A stretch of 64,000 nt of DNA from Methanospirillum purgamenti (GTDB lineage Archaea; Halobacteriota; Methanomicrobia; Methanomicrobiales; Methanospirillaceae). A program made the position numbers and the translations under genes. Below the pieces are notes generated by a model. The model was given only the letters and a program-made list of their open reading frames with translations, was not told the origin of the DNA and searched no databases. The stretch is taken from assembly GCF_018502485.1 (NCBI RefSeq), contig NZ_CP075546.1; one strand, written 5' to 3'. Shown in pieces: positions 45,101-53,118 of the stretch (position 1 is the first letter of the stretch; the number at the start of each line of letters is the position of its first letter).

Positions 45101-45649
45101 GTCGTGGAATCCCGATATCCTGAACCAGAAAATAAGGATTTCGTTCAGCAGATAAACATCCCAGATGCCCCGACTCTTCAGAAGAATGAAGCAGGTATCC
45201 TTCTTCACCAGATCTTTTCCGGAAAAAGCCCACAAACGGTCCTTGCAGAATATGGGATTACCAGTCTTGCTGCAGAAATATATTGTACCTCTTTATACGA
45301 ACAATTTTGTTCACTTCCTTTAATACAGGATTCTTCAGTTTCATATCAGGAACTTTCATTTGTTACCTATATCGGACCGTATCCGGTTACTGGGAGAATT
45401 GATCGACTCATTCAGATCTCTGATGGAACATGGGCCGTTATAGATTATAAATCGGGTAATAACTCTGGAGCAGAATGGCAACTGAATTTTTATCGAAAAG
45501 CTGCTGAAAGAATCACCGGTCAAACGGTCCGGATGTTTGTTTACTCAATTCAGACTGGAAAAATGACAGAAACACCATGCCTTTCAGATGAAGAAATGAT
45601 ACAATATTTAAAGGAATGGACAGATTCTAATATCCAAAAAATGGTCTGA
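42191..45649 (+). CDS. addA: AddA-like UvrD helicase-nuclease
   Basis: A 1152-residue superfamily 1 helicase fused to a nuclease. Walker A A-G-A-G-T-G-K-T is at 22-29, motif Ia T-F-T-D-K-A-A-A-E-M, Walker B I-L-V-D-E-F-Q-D-T-D, motif III G-D-P-K-Q-S-I-Y-L-F-R, motif V V-H-A-A-K-G-L-E-F-P, motif VI V-G-T-T-R-A-R. The last 200 residues have V-T-G-R-I-D-R-L-I and A-V-I-D-Y-K-S-G, a second PD-(D/E)XK nuclease. The pair matches bacterial AddAB; archaea normally use HerA-NurA with Mre11-Rad50, so this is likely an acquired system. Confidence 0.9.
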   Translation: MAATPRQHQAITRHDMSMVVTAGAGTGKTFVLVEKYLNLIQDEGFRIRDVLALTFTDKAAAEMKERVRKTIADRLRDDPENQIWKDAYEELVIAPVMTFHSFCAQILREFAIEAGLDPGFVILDEGQNLAVQRDAFDTLVRKPPGEIYEPLVRLLAQVEKYQLYQILTSISTESERFSQFCADITSNPDGIINTWEMFLEQVRTPVIKEFFQNGEVRDAITDFIRFEKIYQNTGDRAAIYLTQVCPSLKRIRADVSLEELSKTVREFLSVRPKGTLGSQKIWNNDDLKQFRREKTFLIEKLEKTLPYFELYIKPDSAFTAATLSFFFDLALVGVTYMSALQALKKQANGLDFNDLITCTREFLHQHQDIVARHIRPRFRYILVDEFQDTDPTQFEIITSIIGDLTPETKGLFIVGDPKQSIYLFRNADVTRFKEAQNRILTDCNGDLINLDTSFRSCREIIGCVNYLFSRIFSSTEKPWEFGYEPIQVCEERKRSSGSITVLMPEKAPKGSELSESKEIEAGMVADLVHRIVSSGSFLITDRDNVIRPAGYGDIAILIERRTHLSRYTTALSRKEAPYYVHGGIGFYSRQEIYDIYSILSFLLRPFDTAALYGVLRSPYFGLSDIALFHILHIHESKKGWTFFDTLKIIAQELTTLSGDKEEQYSCFSSSDREKIIRAFSLLNSWKKHAGREPVVSFISRIIRESGIFTIYSAMEQGEQQVANLLKLQRIIKRKTESGAYNLFDLISDMTVSIADEEREGEAALDTLSKTSVNIMTVHAAKGLEFPIVILPDMGSSREGKLGPILSGDHTAIFGVKIPDPDHDYEIRETPVYSALSLIQKEKESAERKRLFYVGTTRARDHLILCGKQPEKYYDTIDKSNNRIDWICTIFGITKEIAEQGGVLSFDPKDGGDEIEVTVLSDPDQLTRIWADEKLPPLIIPDEFITQSGTRIVKSQNSRERVIHRPVPVTDVVESRYPEPENKDFVQQINIPDAPTLQKNEAGILLHQIFSGKSPQTVLAEYGITSLAAEIYCTSLYEQFCSLPLIQDSSVSYQELSFVTYIGPYPVTGRIDRLIQISDGTWAVIDYKSGNNSGAEWQLNFYRKAAERITGQTVRMFVYSIQTGKMTETPCLSDEEMIQYLKEWTDSNIQKMV

Positions 45650-45666
45650 TACGAGGATACTATCTG

Positions 45667-47163
45667 TCATAGCCGACCATATGTTGTTGTAAGTGTCCGG
45701 ATATAATAAGCAAGATCCTCGGTAATCATCCTTTCCTGCATCATCCATCTCCAATTTCCTTTTTCAGATCCAGGCCTGTTCATCCTGGCTGATATGTCAA
45801 GACCCAGAACATCCTGCATCGAGATGATGGCGGTATTTGCACTGCTCATCATCGCAAGCCGGACAAATACATCAGATACTTTCTCAGAAGAAACTTCATA
45901 TCCGATATATGAAACGAATCTTTGTTTCTCTTCAGGTGTTGCTTCATGTAAAAACCATCCAAGAACCGGAGTATTATCATGAGTACCCGTATAAACAACA
46001 GTATTGGGAGGAATGTTATGAAGAATATATGGATTATCTCCGGTTTCAGAGCTGAACGCAAAAATCAAAACTTTCATTCCAGGAATGTCAAACTCTCTCA
46101 TTACTTCCCTGACATCGGGGGTAATAATGCCTAAATCTTCTGCAATTACAGGAAAACAGGGAAATTTTTTCGTCCATGTCCGGAGAAGATCCCAGACTGG
46201 TGCAGAGATCCATCGTCCATCAATTGCGGTATCAGAACCAGCTTTTATCTCCCAATATCCTACAAGCCCCCGGAAATGATCTATCCTGACATAATCAACG
46301 AACTTTAATTCATGTTCCATTCGTTTAACCCACCAGGAAAACCCGGTTTTTTTCATCTCGTCCCAATCATATATTGGATTATTCCAGACCTGACCAGTTG
46401 CACTAAAATAATCAGGAGGGACACCAGCTACGTATAATGGCTTTTTGTCCTCATTTAATTGAAAGAGATGCTGATGTGTCCAGGCATCACTGCTATCATA
46501 GTCGACATATATCGGAATATCACCAATGAGCCATATACCTAGTTCATGAGATCGTTTTCGGAGAGCAGCCCATTGATGGAAAAAGATAAATTGAAGAAAC
46601 TGTTCTCGTTCTATAACAGAATGATATAATTTTTTAAATTCATGAAGCTCGTTCTCATTATGGTTTCTTAATCCAGACGGCCAGTCAGACCAGAGAATAT
46701 CAGGATAGTGTTTTTTTATGGCACTAAAGAGAGCATAATCATCAAGCCACCATGCCTGTTCCTCACAAAAAGTCAAAAAAGCTGGATCGGTTCCAAAAAA
46801 TACAAACCGATTATATGCCATATCAAATAACCTGTTTTTATATGTAATAACGGCAGCGAAATCTAACAAATCTGAAGAAAAATCCGGCAACGGTTCCAGA
46901 TCAGACTCATCCAGATATCCATCTTTGACAAGCATCTCAGGACTAATAAGTAAAGGATTTCCGGCAAAAGCAGAGAGAGCATGATATGGTGAATTATCAT
47001 ACATATTTTCTGTAGGGTGAAGAGGAAGAACCTGCCAGTACCGTTGACCTGCCTTTTGTAAAAATTCAACAAACCGATATGCTGCTGGCCCAAGATCACC
47101 AATTCCAAATTGCGTTGGAATTGATGTAATATGAAGGAGTATACCACATCCTCGTGTTTTCAT
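45667..47163 (-). CDS. malQ: 4-alpha-glucanotransferase (amylomaltase)
   Basis: A 498-residue GH77 enzyme starting M-K-T-R-G-C-G-I-L-L-H-I-T-S-I-P. Visible conserved parts include W-Q-V-L-P-L-H-P-T, the nucleophile region V-R-I-D-H-F-R-G, A-E-D-L-G and G-T-H-D-N-T-P-V-L-G-W. It moves alpha-1,4-glucan chains between maltodextrins, helping to use glycogen. It follows the GH57 gene by 67 bases on the same strand, a likely operon. It converges with addA, 17 bases apart. Confidence 0.93.
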   Translation of the reverse strand: MKTRGCGILLHITSIPTQFGIGDLGPAAYRFVEFLQKAGQRYWQVLPLHPTENMYDNSPYHALSAFAGNPLLISPEMLVKDGYLDESDLEPLPDFSSDLLDFAAVITYKNRLFDMAYNRFVFFGTDPAFLTFCEEQAWWLDDYALFSAIKKHYPDILWSDWPSGLRNHNENELHEFKKLYHSVIEREQFLQFIFFHQWAALRKRSHELGIWLIGDIPIYVDYDSSDAWTHQHLFQLNEDKKPLYVAGVPPDYFSATGQVWNNPIYDWDEMKKTGFSWWVKRMEHELKFVDYVRIDHFRGLVGYWEIKAGSDTAIDGRWISAPVWDLLRTWTKKFPCFPVIAEDLGIITPDVREVMREFDIPGMKVLIFAFSSETGDNPYILHNIPPNTVVYTGTHDNTPVLGWFLHEATPEEKQRFVSYIGYEVSSEKVSDVFVRLAMMSSANTAIISMQDVLGLDISARMNRPGSEKGNWRWMMQERMITEDLAYYIRTLTTTYGRL

Positions 47164-47230
47164 TGATAAAATCCTTTATTTATAACGTATGATTCTTCCA
47201 TTCAATACAGGGTAATAAATGGACTATTAT

Positions 47231-49735
47231 TCATAATGAGCATCTTATCCCCAGATATTCACCCAGGGTGGAGTATTCCATGACCCATCGTTTAGAATTC
47301 TCATCACCAATATTCATCTGCTCTTTCATGAGAGGACATATATTCTCACCAATACGATGATAGGTATTCTGACATGCCCATAAATCAAGGGTTAATGAGA
47401 GTGGAGCGAGAAGGGTGAATAGTCGGTTAACTCCAATGATCAATAGCAAATTTGTTGGATCTTCTGCTATTTTTTCCAAAGTCCTCAATATTGCACTTCC
47501 AGCATGAACAGAGAGGGCTTTTCTTTCCGGAACAAAATTACTCCGGTTCATATCATCCAAGATCTGTGCTATTTTTGATATATCAATCATTTCTGCATCG
47601 ATACAGGTGATAAGTTCCCGATTTAAAGTGTACTCGACAGGAAAGTCCAGAGCTTTCGGGGATGATATCCGTAATTCTTTCATTGCAGTCACGAGAGAAG
47701 AGTACCTCCGATATAACTGTCGGTATTCATATTCTATATCCAAAAGAACATCATCAAGGATATTATACAGAACTTTTCTTTTTCCATCTCTAAAAAGATG
47801 CCAGAGAGAATACGAGTGTACATCAAAATGCCTGTCAATCTGAAGAATCATTCCAGGAAGATCACTCTTCCGGTAAAAAATCCAGATATCCTCTTTGATT
47901 TCCTCATACTCCTTTTCATGTGAAAAGGGTCTGATACCACCCATGAAATTATGTCCTCCCATGTGAAGAGCTGCAAACATAAGGCGGGATTCCTTTAAAG
48001 TACTCTTTGATCTGAATTGTGCATGTCCGACAGCAAGCTTGATGGTCCCAGTTTCTGCTTGTTCAAAAGTTTTGCAGTAAATATCATACATGCTCACCTG
48101 CGTGGTGTCTGGTATCCCCTCAATAAGAGAAGTAATAGCAAATTGAAATGCAACCCGGTTAATGTCAAATATCGAGGTCTGCACATATTTTTCATAGATA
48201 TCTTTTCCATTACCAAGAGTAGAAAGATTGGAGGTTGCCTTTGATAATAGATCTAAAAAATCGGGTTCCAGATCCACTCCTGTAATATCTCGGGAAATCT
48301 GAATGGCCCGACAAGCGTACATAAGAATCTGAATAGTTTCAATACCAGCAAGATCATCAAAGAACCATCCGCAACTCGTTTGCATAAACAGGGAGTTTTT
48401 CTGCATCTCTAGTAATTTCAGGCACCTGGTTATCTCTTGTGGATTCGGTGTTCTTTTTGCATGATTAGAAAAGAACGCAATAATTGCATCATATGACCGG
48501 TTAATAATCAGTTCGCCATATGCATCTCTGATAGTCCAGGGTTCATGAAAAAGACCCTCCATTTCATGCTCATATATTCTGGCAAGTTCGGTTGATAACC
48601 ATTGTATCGCCCCCCGAAGAGGTTTTCGCCATTTCTGATTCCAAGGTTTAATATTATGCTGAGATGTTGATCCTGATGAGAGTAGATAACATACTGATGT
48701 ATCAGAAATCAGACATGCGTACATAGCACGACAGCCACAATCATCTTCCCAACGCTTCACTCCGTGAATACAACTCCAGGACGTATTTTCTGCAATGGCG
48801 ACTTCATGTATCGGAGGGTATTTTTCAAGGTATTCTCCATATACTGTTATTTGAGCACTTTTTTTAGATTCAATATCATGAAGTGCATATGCGAGAGCCA
48901 TGTCAGCAAATCGGTGATGATGCCCATAGGTTTCTCCATCAGTAGCAATTGACAAAAGATAAGGGTCATTAGTATTTTGTGGAAATGAATCAATCATTCG
49001 TTTAGCAAATGTTTCGCCATTGTCGAGAAGATGGCCAAATGCTGCTTCTGCTCCTATTACTGCATTATAAAAAAATATGGCAATTTTTTTCCCTGAAGGA
49101 AGAATACAAAGATAAGGCATTCCAATGTGAAGAGTTTCTTTCGTTACATATGTCCAGTCTTGCTGACCGATTCCTCGAATTCTCTTTGCTTGATGTGGGG
49201 CGAGGATAGTGAACCTGATGCCATGTTCTGCAAGCATCTCCAGGGTTTCGATATCAACAGCAGTTTCAGAAAGCCACATTCCTTCGGGTATCCGCCCAAA
49301 TCTGTAGACAAAATCTTTAATTCCCCAGATTATCTCTGTTCGCTTATCCCGACTGCATGCAAGAGGCATAATGAGATGATTATATATTTGGGCAATTGCC
49401 GATCCATGACCGGAAAATTTTATCAGACTATCCTTATCTGCCCGTAATATTTCCGAGTATACTTCCGGATTATGAGTTTCAAGCCAGGAAAGAAGAGTTG
49501 GACCAAAATTAAAACTGATATTTGAATAATTATTGACAATATCAATAATCCGCCTGTCAGAACCCAGAATTCGGGATGCTGCATTTGGAGCATAACATTC
49601 AGCTGTAACCCGTTCATTCCAGTCATGAAAAGGAAATGCAGATTCTTCTACTTCTATCTCCTCAAGCCAGGGATTTTCCCGTGGAGGCTGGTAAAAATGT
49701 CCATGAATGCAGATATATCGGTTTATGGTATTCAC
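47231..49735 (-). CDS. GH57-type glycoside hydrolase with DUF3536
   Basis: An 834-residue protein. The N-terminal half has G-H-F-Y-Q-P-P-R-E-N-P, G-M-W-L-S-E-T-A-V-D (the GH57 nucleophile region) and A-T-D-G-E-T-Y-G-H-H; the second half matches DUF3536. Enzymes of this type cut or transfer alpha-glucans; this exact group is not characterised. With MalQ next to it, a role in glycogen or maltodextrin breakdown is likely. No signal peptide is seen, so it is cytoplasmic. Confidence 0.82.
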   Translation of the reverse strand: MNTINRYICIHGHFYQPPRENPWLEEIEVEESAFPFHDWNERVTAECYAPNAASRILGSDRRIIDIVNNYSNISFNFGPTLLSWLETHNPEVYSEILRADKDSLIKFSGHGSAIAQIYNHLIMPLACSRDKRTEIIWGIKDFVYRFGRIPEGMWLSETAVDIETLEMLAEHGIRFTILAPHQAKRIRGIGQQDWTYVTKETLHIGMPYLCILPSGKKIAIFFYNAVIGAEAAFGHLLDNGETFAKRMIDSFPQNTNDPYLLSIATDGETYGHHHRFADMALAYALHDIESKKSAQITVYGEYLEKYPPIHEVAIAENTSWSCIHGVKRWEDDCGCRAMYACLISDTSVCYLLSSGSTSQHNIKPWNQKWRKPLRGAIQWLSTELARIYEHEMEGLFHEPWTIRDAYGELIINRSYDAIIAFFSNHAKRTPNPQEITRCLKLLEMQKNSLFMQTSCGWFFDDLAGIETIQILMYACRAIQISRDITGVDLEPDFLDLLSKATSNLSTLGNGKDIYEKYVQTSIFDINRVAFQFAITSLIEGIPDTTQVSMYDIYCKTFEQAETGTIKLAVGHAQFRSKSTLKESRLMFAALHMGGHNFMGGIRPFSHEKEYEEIKEDIWIFYRKSDLPGMILQIDRHFDVHSYSLWHLFRDGKRKVLYNILDDVLLDIEYEYRQLYRRYSSLVTAMKELRISSPKALDFPVEYTLNRELITCIDAEMIDISKIAQILDDMNRSNFVPERKALSVHAGSAILRTLEKIAEDPTNLLLIIGVNRLFTLLAPLSLTLDLWACQNTYHRIGENICPLMKEQMNIGDENSKRWVMEYSTLGEYLGIRCSL

Positions 49736-49884
49736 CTCTTGATAGTCAATGGATAATATATCCAGTATTTCATAAGTATCGTTTCATGGATTGAAAGTCC
49801 CACTCTAAATAGGTATCTCAAGATTAAATCATGATAGAAAAACTTAATCCATCCTTGGATTTATGTTTGAAATGCCAAAAAACA

Positions 49885-49890
49885 TATATA
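49885..49890 (+). promoter_or_regulatory. TATA box of HEPN protein gene
   Basis: TATATA about 30 bases before ATG 49920. It lies inside the longer open frame that begins at 49863, which argues for the later start and a leaderless mRNA. Confidence 0.4.
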
Positions 49891-49919
49891 TCAATGTCAG
49901 TACTGTTTTTATTAGATTT

Positions 49920-50960
49920 ATGAGCCCTGATAATCGCAATGCACAGGTTCAGACAATCATGGCGACAATATCCTCCCTGATTGCAAGCAGGAGAATTGAG
50001 GATAAATTACGAGCCGCCACATTATTGAATGAATATGCACCAACACTACCAAAATCCTTCATGGAACGAATAATTGAAGAATTAAAGAAAGATTCGCATA
50101 CAGAAATTCAGGAAGCATTAGTGCCTTTGTTAATAAAAGAAGAAAATAGTCCATTAATCCAGGAAGTAACAAATGCTGAAATTGTTGCAGGGTATTCTGG
50201 GTCACTCGAAAATGCCTTACAAAAAGTTATTGACATAGCACAAATGTTTGACCTGTCTCATATGACTGCTCGTGCATTAAGGCAGCACTTTTCCGAGGGG
50301 AAGAATGGGTCAGATAATGGAGTGTATTCAGATTTTTTAAAACAAAAAACTAAAATATCCCCGGAACTTACTTTTTTTCCCCAGGTATCTCTTAAATTAT
50401 CTCCGATTAATGCATTGTCAGAAGTTATCCGGATAATACCAGAACTTTCAAAGAAAAATGATACCAATCAGGTCCAGGTTTTAGCAGACAAGAAAAATAT
50501 AGAAAAGGAACTTGATGAAATAATAGGAACTGAACAGGAGATATCATTTAACATTGTTGGTTATGAGCTGCTCTACACGCTTGAGCGAATGATGCGGGAC
50601 CTGATTCATCAACGAATAATAAAACCCCATATGGATAACCTCCAGACAAAAATTCCTCCTGATGTTCTTGAAGGAATGAAAAAAAGAAAATCGGTTGAAG
50701 AGAATAATCCAATCTCATCAGGAACGTATGAACTAGTAGAATATTGTGACTTTACAGACCTGAAAAAAATTCTTGAAAAAGGTAGAAATCATGAATTTTT
50801 TACTGATATTTTCTCATTTGACGAGATGAAAGCTGTATATAGTAAACTCGGCGAATTGGATCCGATTAGAAAAAAGATAGCTCACTCACGGCCTCTTACA
50901 AGAAAAGAGTTTGAAAGACTACGTATGTATGCAACCGATATTCTGGGCCAGATAAAATAA
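49920..50960 (+). CDS. HEAT-like repeat protein with C-terminal Swt1-type HEPN domain
   Basis: A 346-residue protein. The N-terminal 110 residues are helical repeats (K-L-R-A-A-T-L-L-N-E-Y-A-P-T-L). The C-terminal part has N-I-V-G-Y-E-L-L-Y-T-L-E-R-M-M-R-D-L-I and L-D-P-I-R-K-K-I-A-H-S-R-P-L-T (R-x4-H at about 317-322), the HEPN RNase motif, in the arrangement of Swt1-like HEPN domains. This suggests an RNase, possibly of a stress or antiviral type. No antitoxin or partner is adjacent. ATG 49920 is preferred over 49863 because a TATA box lies between them. Confidence 0.6.
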   Translation: MSPDNRNAQVQTIMATISSLIASRRIEDKLRAATLLNEYAPTLPKSFMERIIEELKKDSHTEIQEALVPLLIKEENSPLIQEVTNAEIVAGYSGSLENALQKVIDIAQMFDLSHMTARALRQHFSEGKNGSDNGVYSDFLKQKTKISPELTFFPQVSLKLSPINALSEVIRIIPELSKKNDTNQVQVLADKKNIEKELDEIIGTEQEISFNIVGYELLYTLERMMRDLIHQRIIKPHMDNLQTKIPPDVLEGMKKRKSVEENNPISSGTYELVEYCDFTDLKKILEKGRNHEFFTDIFSFDEMKAVYSKLGELDPIRKKIAHSRPLTRKEFERLRMYATDILGQIK

Positions 50961-51006
50961 CCTTCAGGATAGAAATTATATAATTCCGGATCAGTATACT
51001 CCACAT

Positions 51007-51996
51007 ATGGATGGACGAGCACCCGGAAAATCCCGTATAGGGATCCTTACTTCTGGTGGCGACGCACCAGGGATGAATGCTGCAATCAGGGCAGTGTTTC
51101 GAGCTGCCAGCGAATGTAACATTGAAATAGTAGGTATTCGAAGAGGATTTGCCGGTCTTATTGATGGAAATCTCTTTCTGATGGACCGGTCACATGTCGC
51201 AAATATTATCCATCAGGGTGGAACTATCCTTGGAACCTCTCGAAGTGAAACATTCAAAACACCGGAAGGGCGCAGAATAGCAGCTGATGTCCTCCAGAAC
51301 GCTGAGGTTGATGCCTTGTTTGTCATCGGGGGTGATGGATCATTCAGAGGAGCCGACCTTTTTAATGATGAAACCGGAATTCCGACAATAGGTATTCCCG
51401 GTTCTATTGATAATGATATTCCGGGAACTGACTTTTCTATCGGATTTGATACAGCCATCAATACTGCTCTTGAATCCATCGACAAGATCAGAGATACCGC
51501 GTCATCTCACGGAAGGCTCTTTTTTGTTGAAGTGATGGGGAAATCTTCAGATTTGATAGCAATAGAAAGTGGGATTGCAGGGGGAGCAGAATACCTTATT
51601 CTACCAGATAATAAACACGCGATGGATGATCTTTGTTCCCGGCTCACTCAGGCATTTGATGCAGGAAAACGGTATGCAATCGTTGTTGTAGCTGAAGGTG
51701 CGTGTCCTGGATGCAGTTTTCAAATTGCAAAAGAAGTATCATCCAGGATATCCATGGAATCACGGGTTTGTGTTCTTGGTCATACACAGCGGGGAGGAAG
51801 TCCGACAGCACGGGATCGGGTTCTTGCCGCAAAACTCGGGGTAAGTGCAGTAAACGCATATATGAAAGGTTATGCCGGAGTAATGGTAGGAGAAGTCAGA
51901 CGAAGTGTAATTCTGACACCTTTTGATAAAGTCATAACCGGAAGACAAAAACCAGAGCCAAATATCATCCGTCTATCACATATTTTAACAAAATAA
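51007..51996 (+). CDS. pfkA: ATP-type 6-phosphofructokinase
   Basis: A 329-residue PfkA: R-I-G-I-L-T-S-G-G-D-A-P-G-M-N-A-A-I-R, then F-V-I-G-G-D-G-S-F-R-G-A and G-I-P-G-S-I-D-N-D-I-P-G-T-D (catalytic Asp in D-N-D). The G-G-D-G-S and P-G-S residues fit ATP as donor; pyrophosphate-using forms read G-G-D-D and P-K-T. It phosphorylates fructose-6-phosphate in glycolysis. Methanogens more usually have ADP-dependent PFK, so this bacterial-type form looks acquired. It lies near glycogen genes and converges on the NAD-kinase-like gene. Confidence 0.92.
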   Translation: MDGRAPGKSRIGILTSGGDAPGMNAAIRAVFRAASECNIEIVGIRRGFAGLIDGNLFLMDRSHVANIIHQGGTILGTSRSETFKTPEGRRIAADVLQNAEVDALFVIGGDGSFRGADLFNDETGIPTIGIPGSIDNDIPGTDFSIGFDTAINTALESIDKIRDTASSHGRLFFVEVMGKSSDLIAIESGIAGGAEYLILPDNKHAMDDLCSRLTQAFDAGKRYAIVVVAEGACPGCSFQIAKEVSSRISMESRVCVLGHTQRGGSPTARDRVLAAKLGVSAVNAYMKGYAGVMVGEVRRSVILTPFDKVITGRQKPEPNIIRLSHILTK

Positions 51997-52008
51997 AAAG
52001 ATTTGTCA

Positions 52009-53118
52009 TTAATGATTCAATCGCACCCGGGTACCAATCCTGTACCCACAGACAACCAGGATGGTCTCTCCAAATTTACTATTCAGGTCAGGATCACCAG
52101 TATCTATAAAAAGATTCTGTGTTCGCTTCATCTTTTCGTCTGTTGCAATTACAATGAGTGAATCAATACCTGCATTTGATAAAACAGTTGAACTAATCTG
52201 TTGATTTCCTCTTCCCAGGATAAAACCCTGTGCTCCGATTGGACTGATGATGATTTTTACCTTATTATAGATTTTTAGCAACCGAAGGATATCCTGTTCA
52301 TTTACATCAGAGCCGACTACTTGTTTCTGATATATTGCATCGATACCAAGAAGAGTTTTTGAGATTCCAAGCATATCAGCAATTGCCTGAGTCGTAGTTC
52401 CGGCTCCTAGGAGATACAGTGTGTCATCTCTCATAATTTCTACAATAAAACGAGCAATCTCCTGCCTTTCATGAGATTCATCACCAAATGAGATCTGCTT
52501 GGATGACTGACAATGAACCGGAGAAGATGGTACCTTTGCAAATCCAAATAGGTGTGTGTCTAATACTCCGTTTCGATATTCTTCCTCATTAACATCCATA
52601 ACTTCTCCATCACCTAGAGATGTTAGATTCCACTCGGACAATATCTGGGCAGCAGCTATGGGTGTAGTGGCAAATACTCCGGAATAAATTTTTACTCCTG
52701 CAGGGATGCCTAATATTGGTATATTGTGCCTCGTGCATGAGAAAATATCACGAGCGGTTCCATCTCCTCCGGCAAAAACTATCACGTGTACACCCTGACG
52801 GATCATTTCATTACAGGCATGTTTCGTATCTGTTGCACTGGTTTTCAGGAGAGGATCTGATTCAGATAAATCGCTCCTATACACACATTCATGCAAAATT
52901 CCAAGAGAGGTCAGTTCAGCCTCACCCATCTCCCCACCGGCAGTTAAAAAATAGAAATCGTTCCGGGAAAGGGAGGATAAAAACCGGATGGCCTTTTCCG
53001 GAGCATGAGGAACAGCACCTCTCGCGAATGCCTCTTTAATGCACCCATCTGTTCCTTTCAGACCAACTGATCCTCCAAGACCGGCATATGGATTAACGAT
53101 AAATCCGACCCGAATCAT
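52009..53118 (-). CDS. ATP-NAD kinase-like protein (COG3199)
   Basis: A 369-residue protein: V-G-F-I-V-N-P-Y-A-G-L-G-G at the start and V-F-A-G-G-D-G-T-A-R-D-I near residue 115, the G-G-D-G-T motif of NAD/diacylglycerol kinases, followed by G-I-P-A-G-V-K-I-Y-S-G-V-F. The group COG3199 is poorly characterised and differs from the housekeeping NAD kinase. Its ATG overlaps the trpB2 stop by 4 bases (ATGA), so translation is coupled to the damaged trpB2 frame. Confidence 0.85.
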   Translation of the reverse strand: MIRVGFIVNPYAGLGGSVGLKGTDGCIKEAFARGAVPHAPEKAIRFLSSLSRNDFYFLTAGGEMGEAELTSLGILHECVYRSDLSESDPLLKTSATDTKHACNEMIRQGVHVIVFAGGDGTARDIFSCTRHNIPILGIPAGVKIYSGVFATTPIAAAQILSEWNLTSLGDGEVMDVNEEEYRNGVLDTHLFGFAKVPSSPVHCQSSKQISFGDESHERQEIARFIVEIMRDDTLYLLGAGTTTQAIADMLGISKTLLGIDAIYQKQVVGSDVNEQDILRLLKIYNKVKIIISPIGAQGFILGRGNQQISSTVLSNAGIDSLIVIATDEKMKRTQNLFIDTGDPDLNSKFGETILVVCGYRIGTRVRLNH

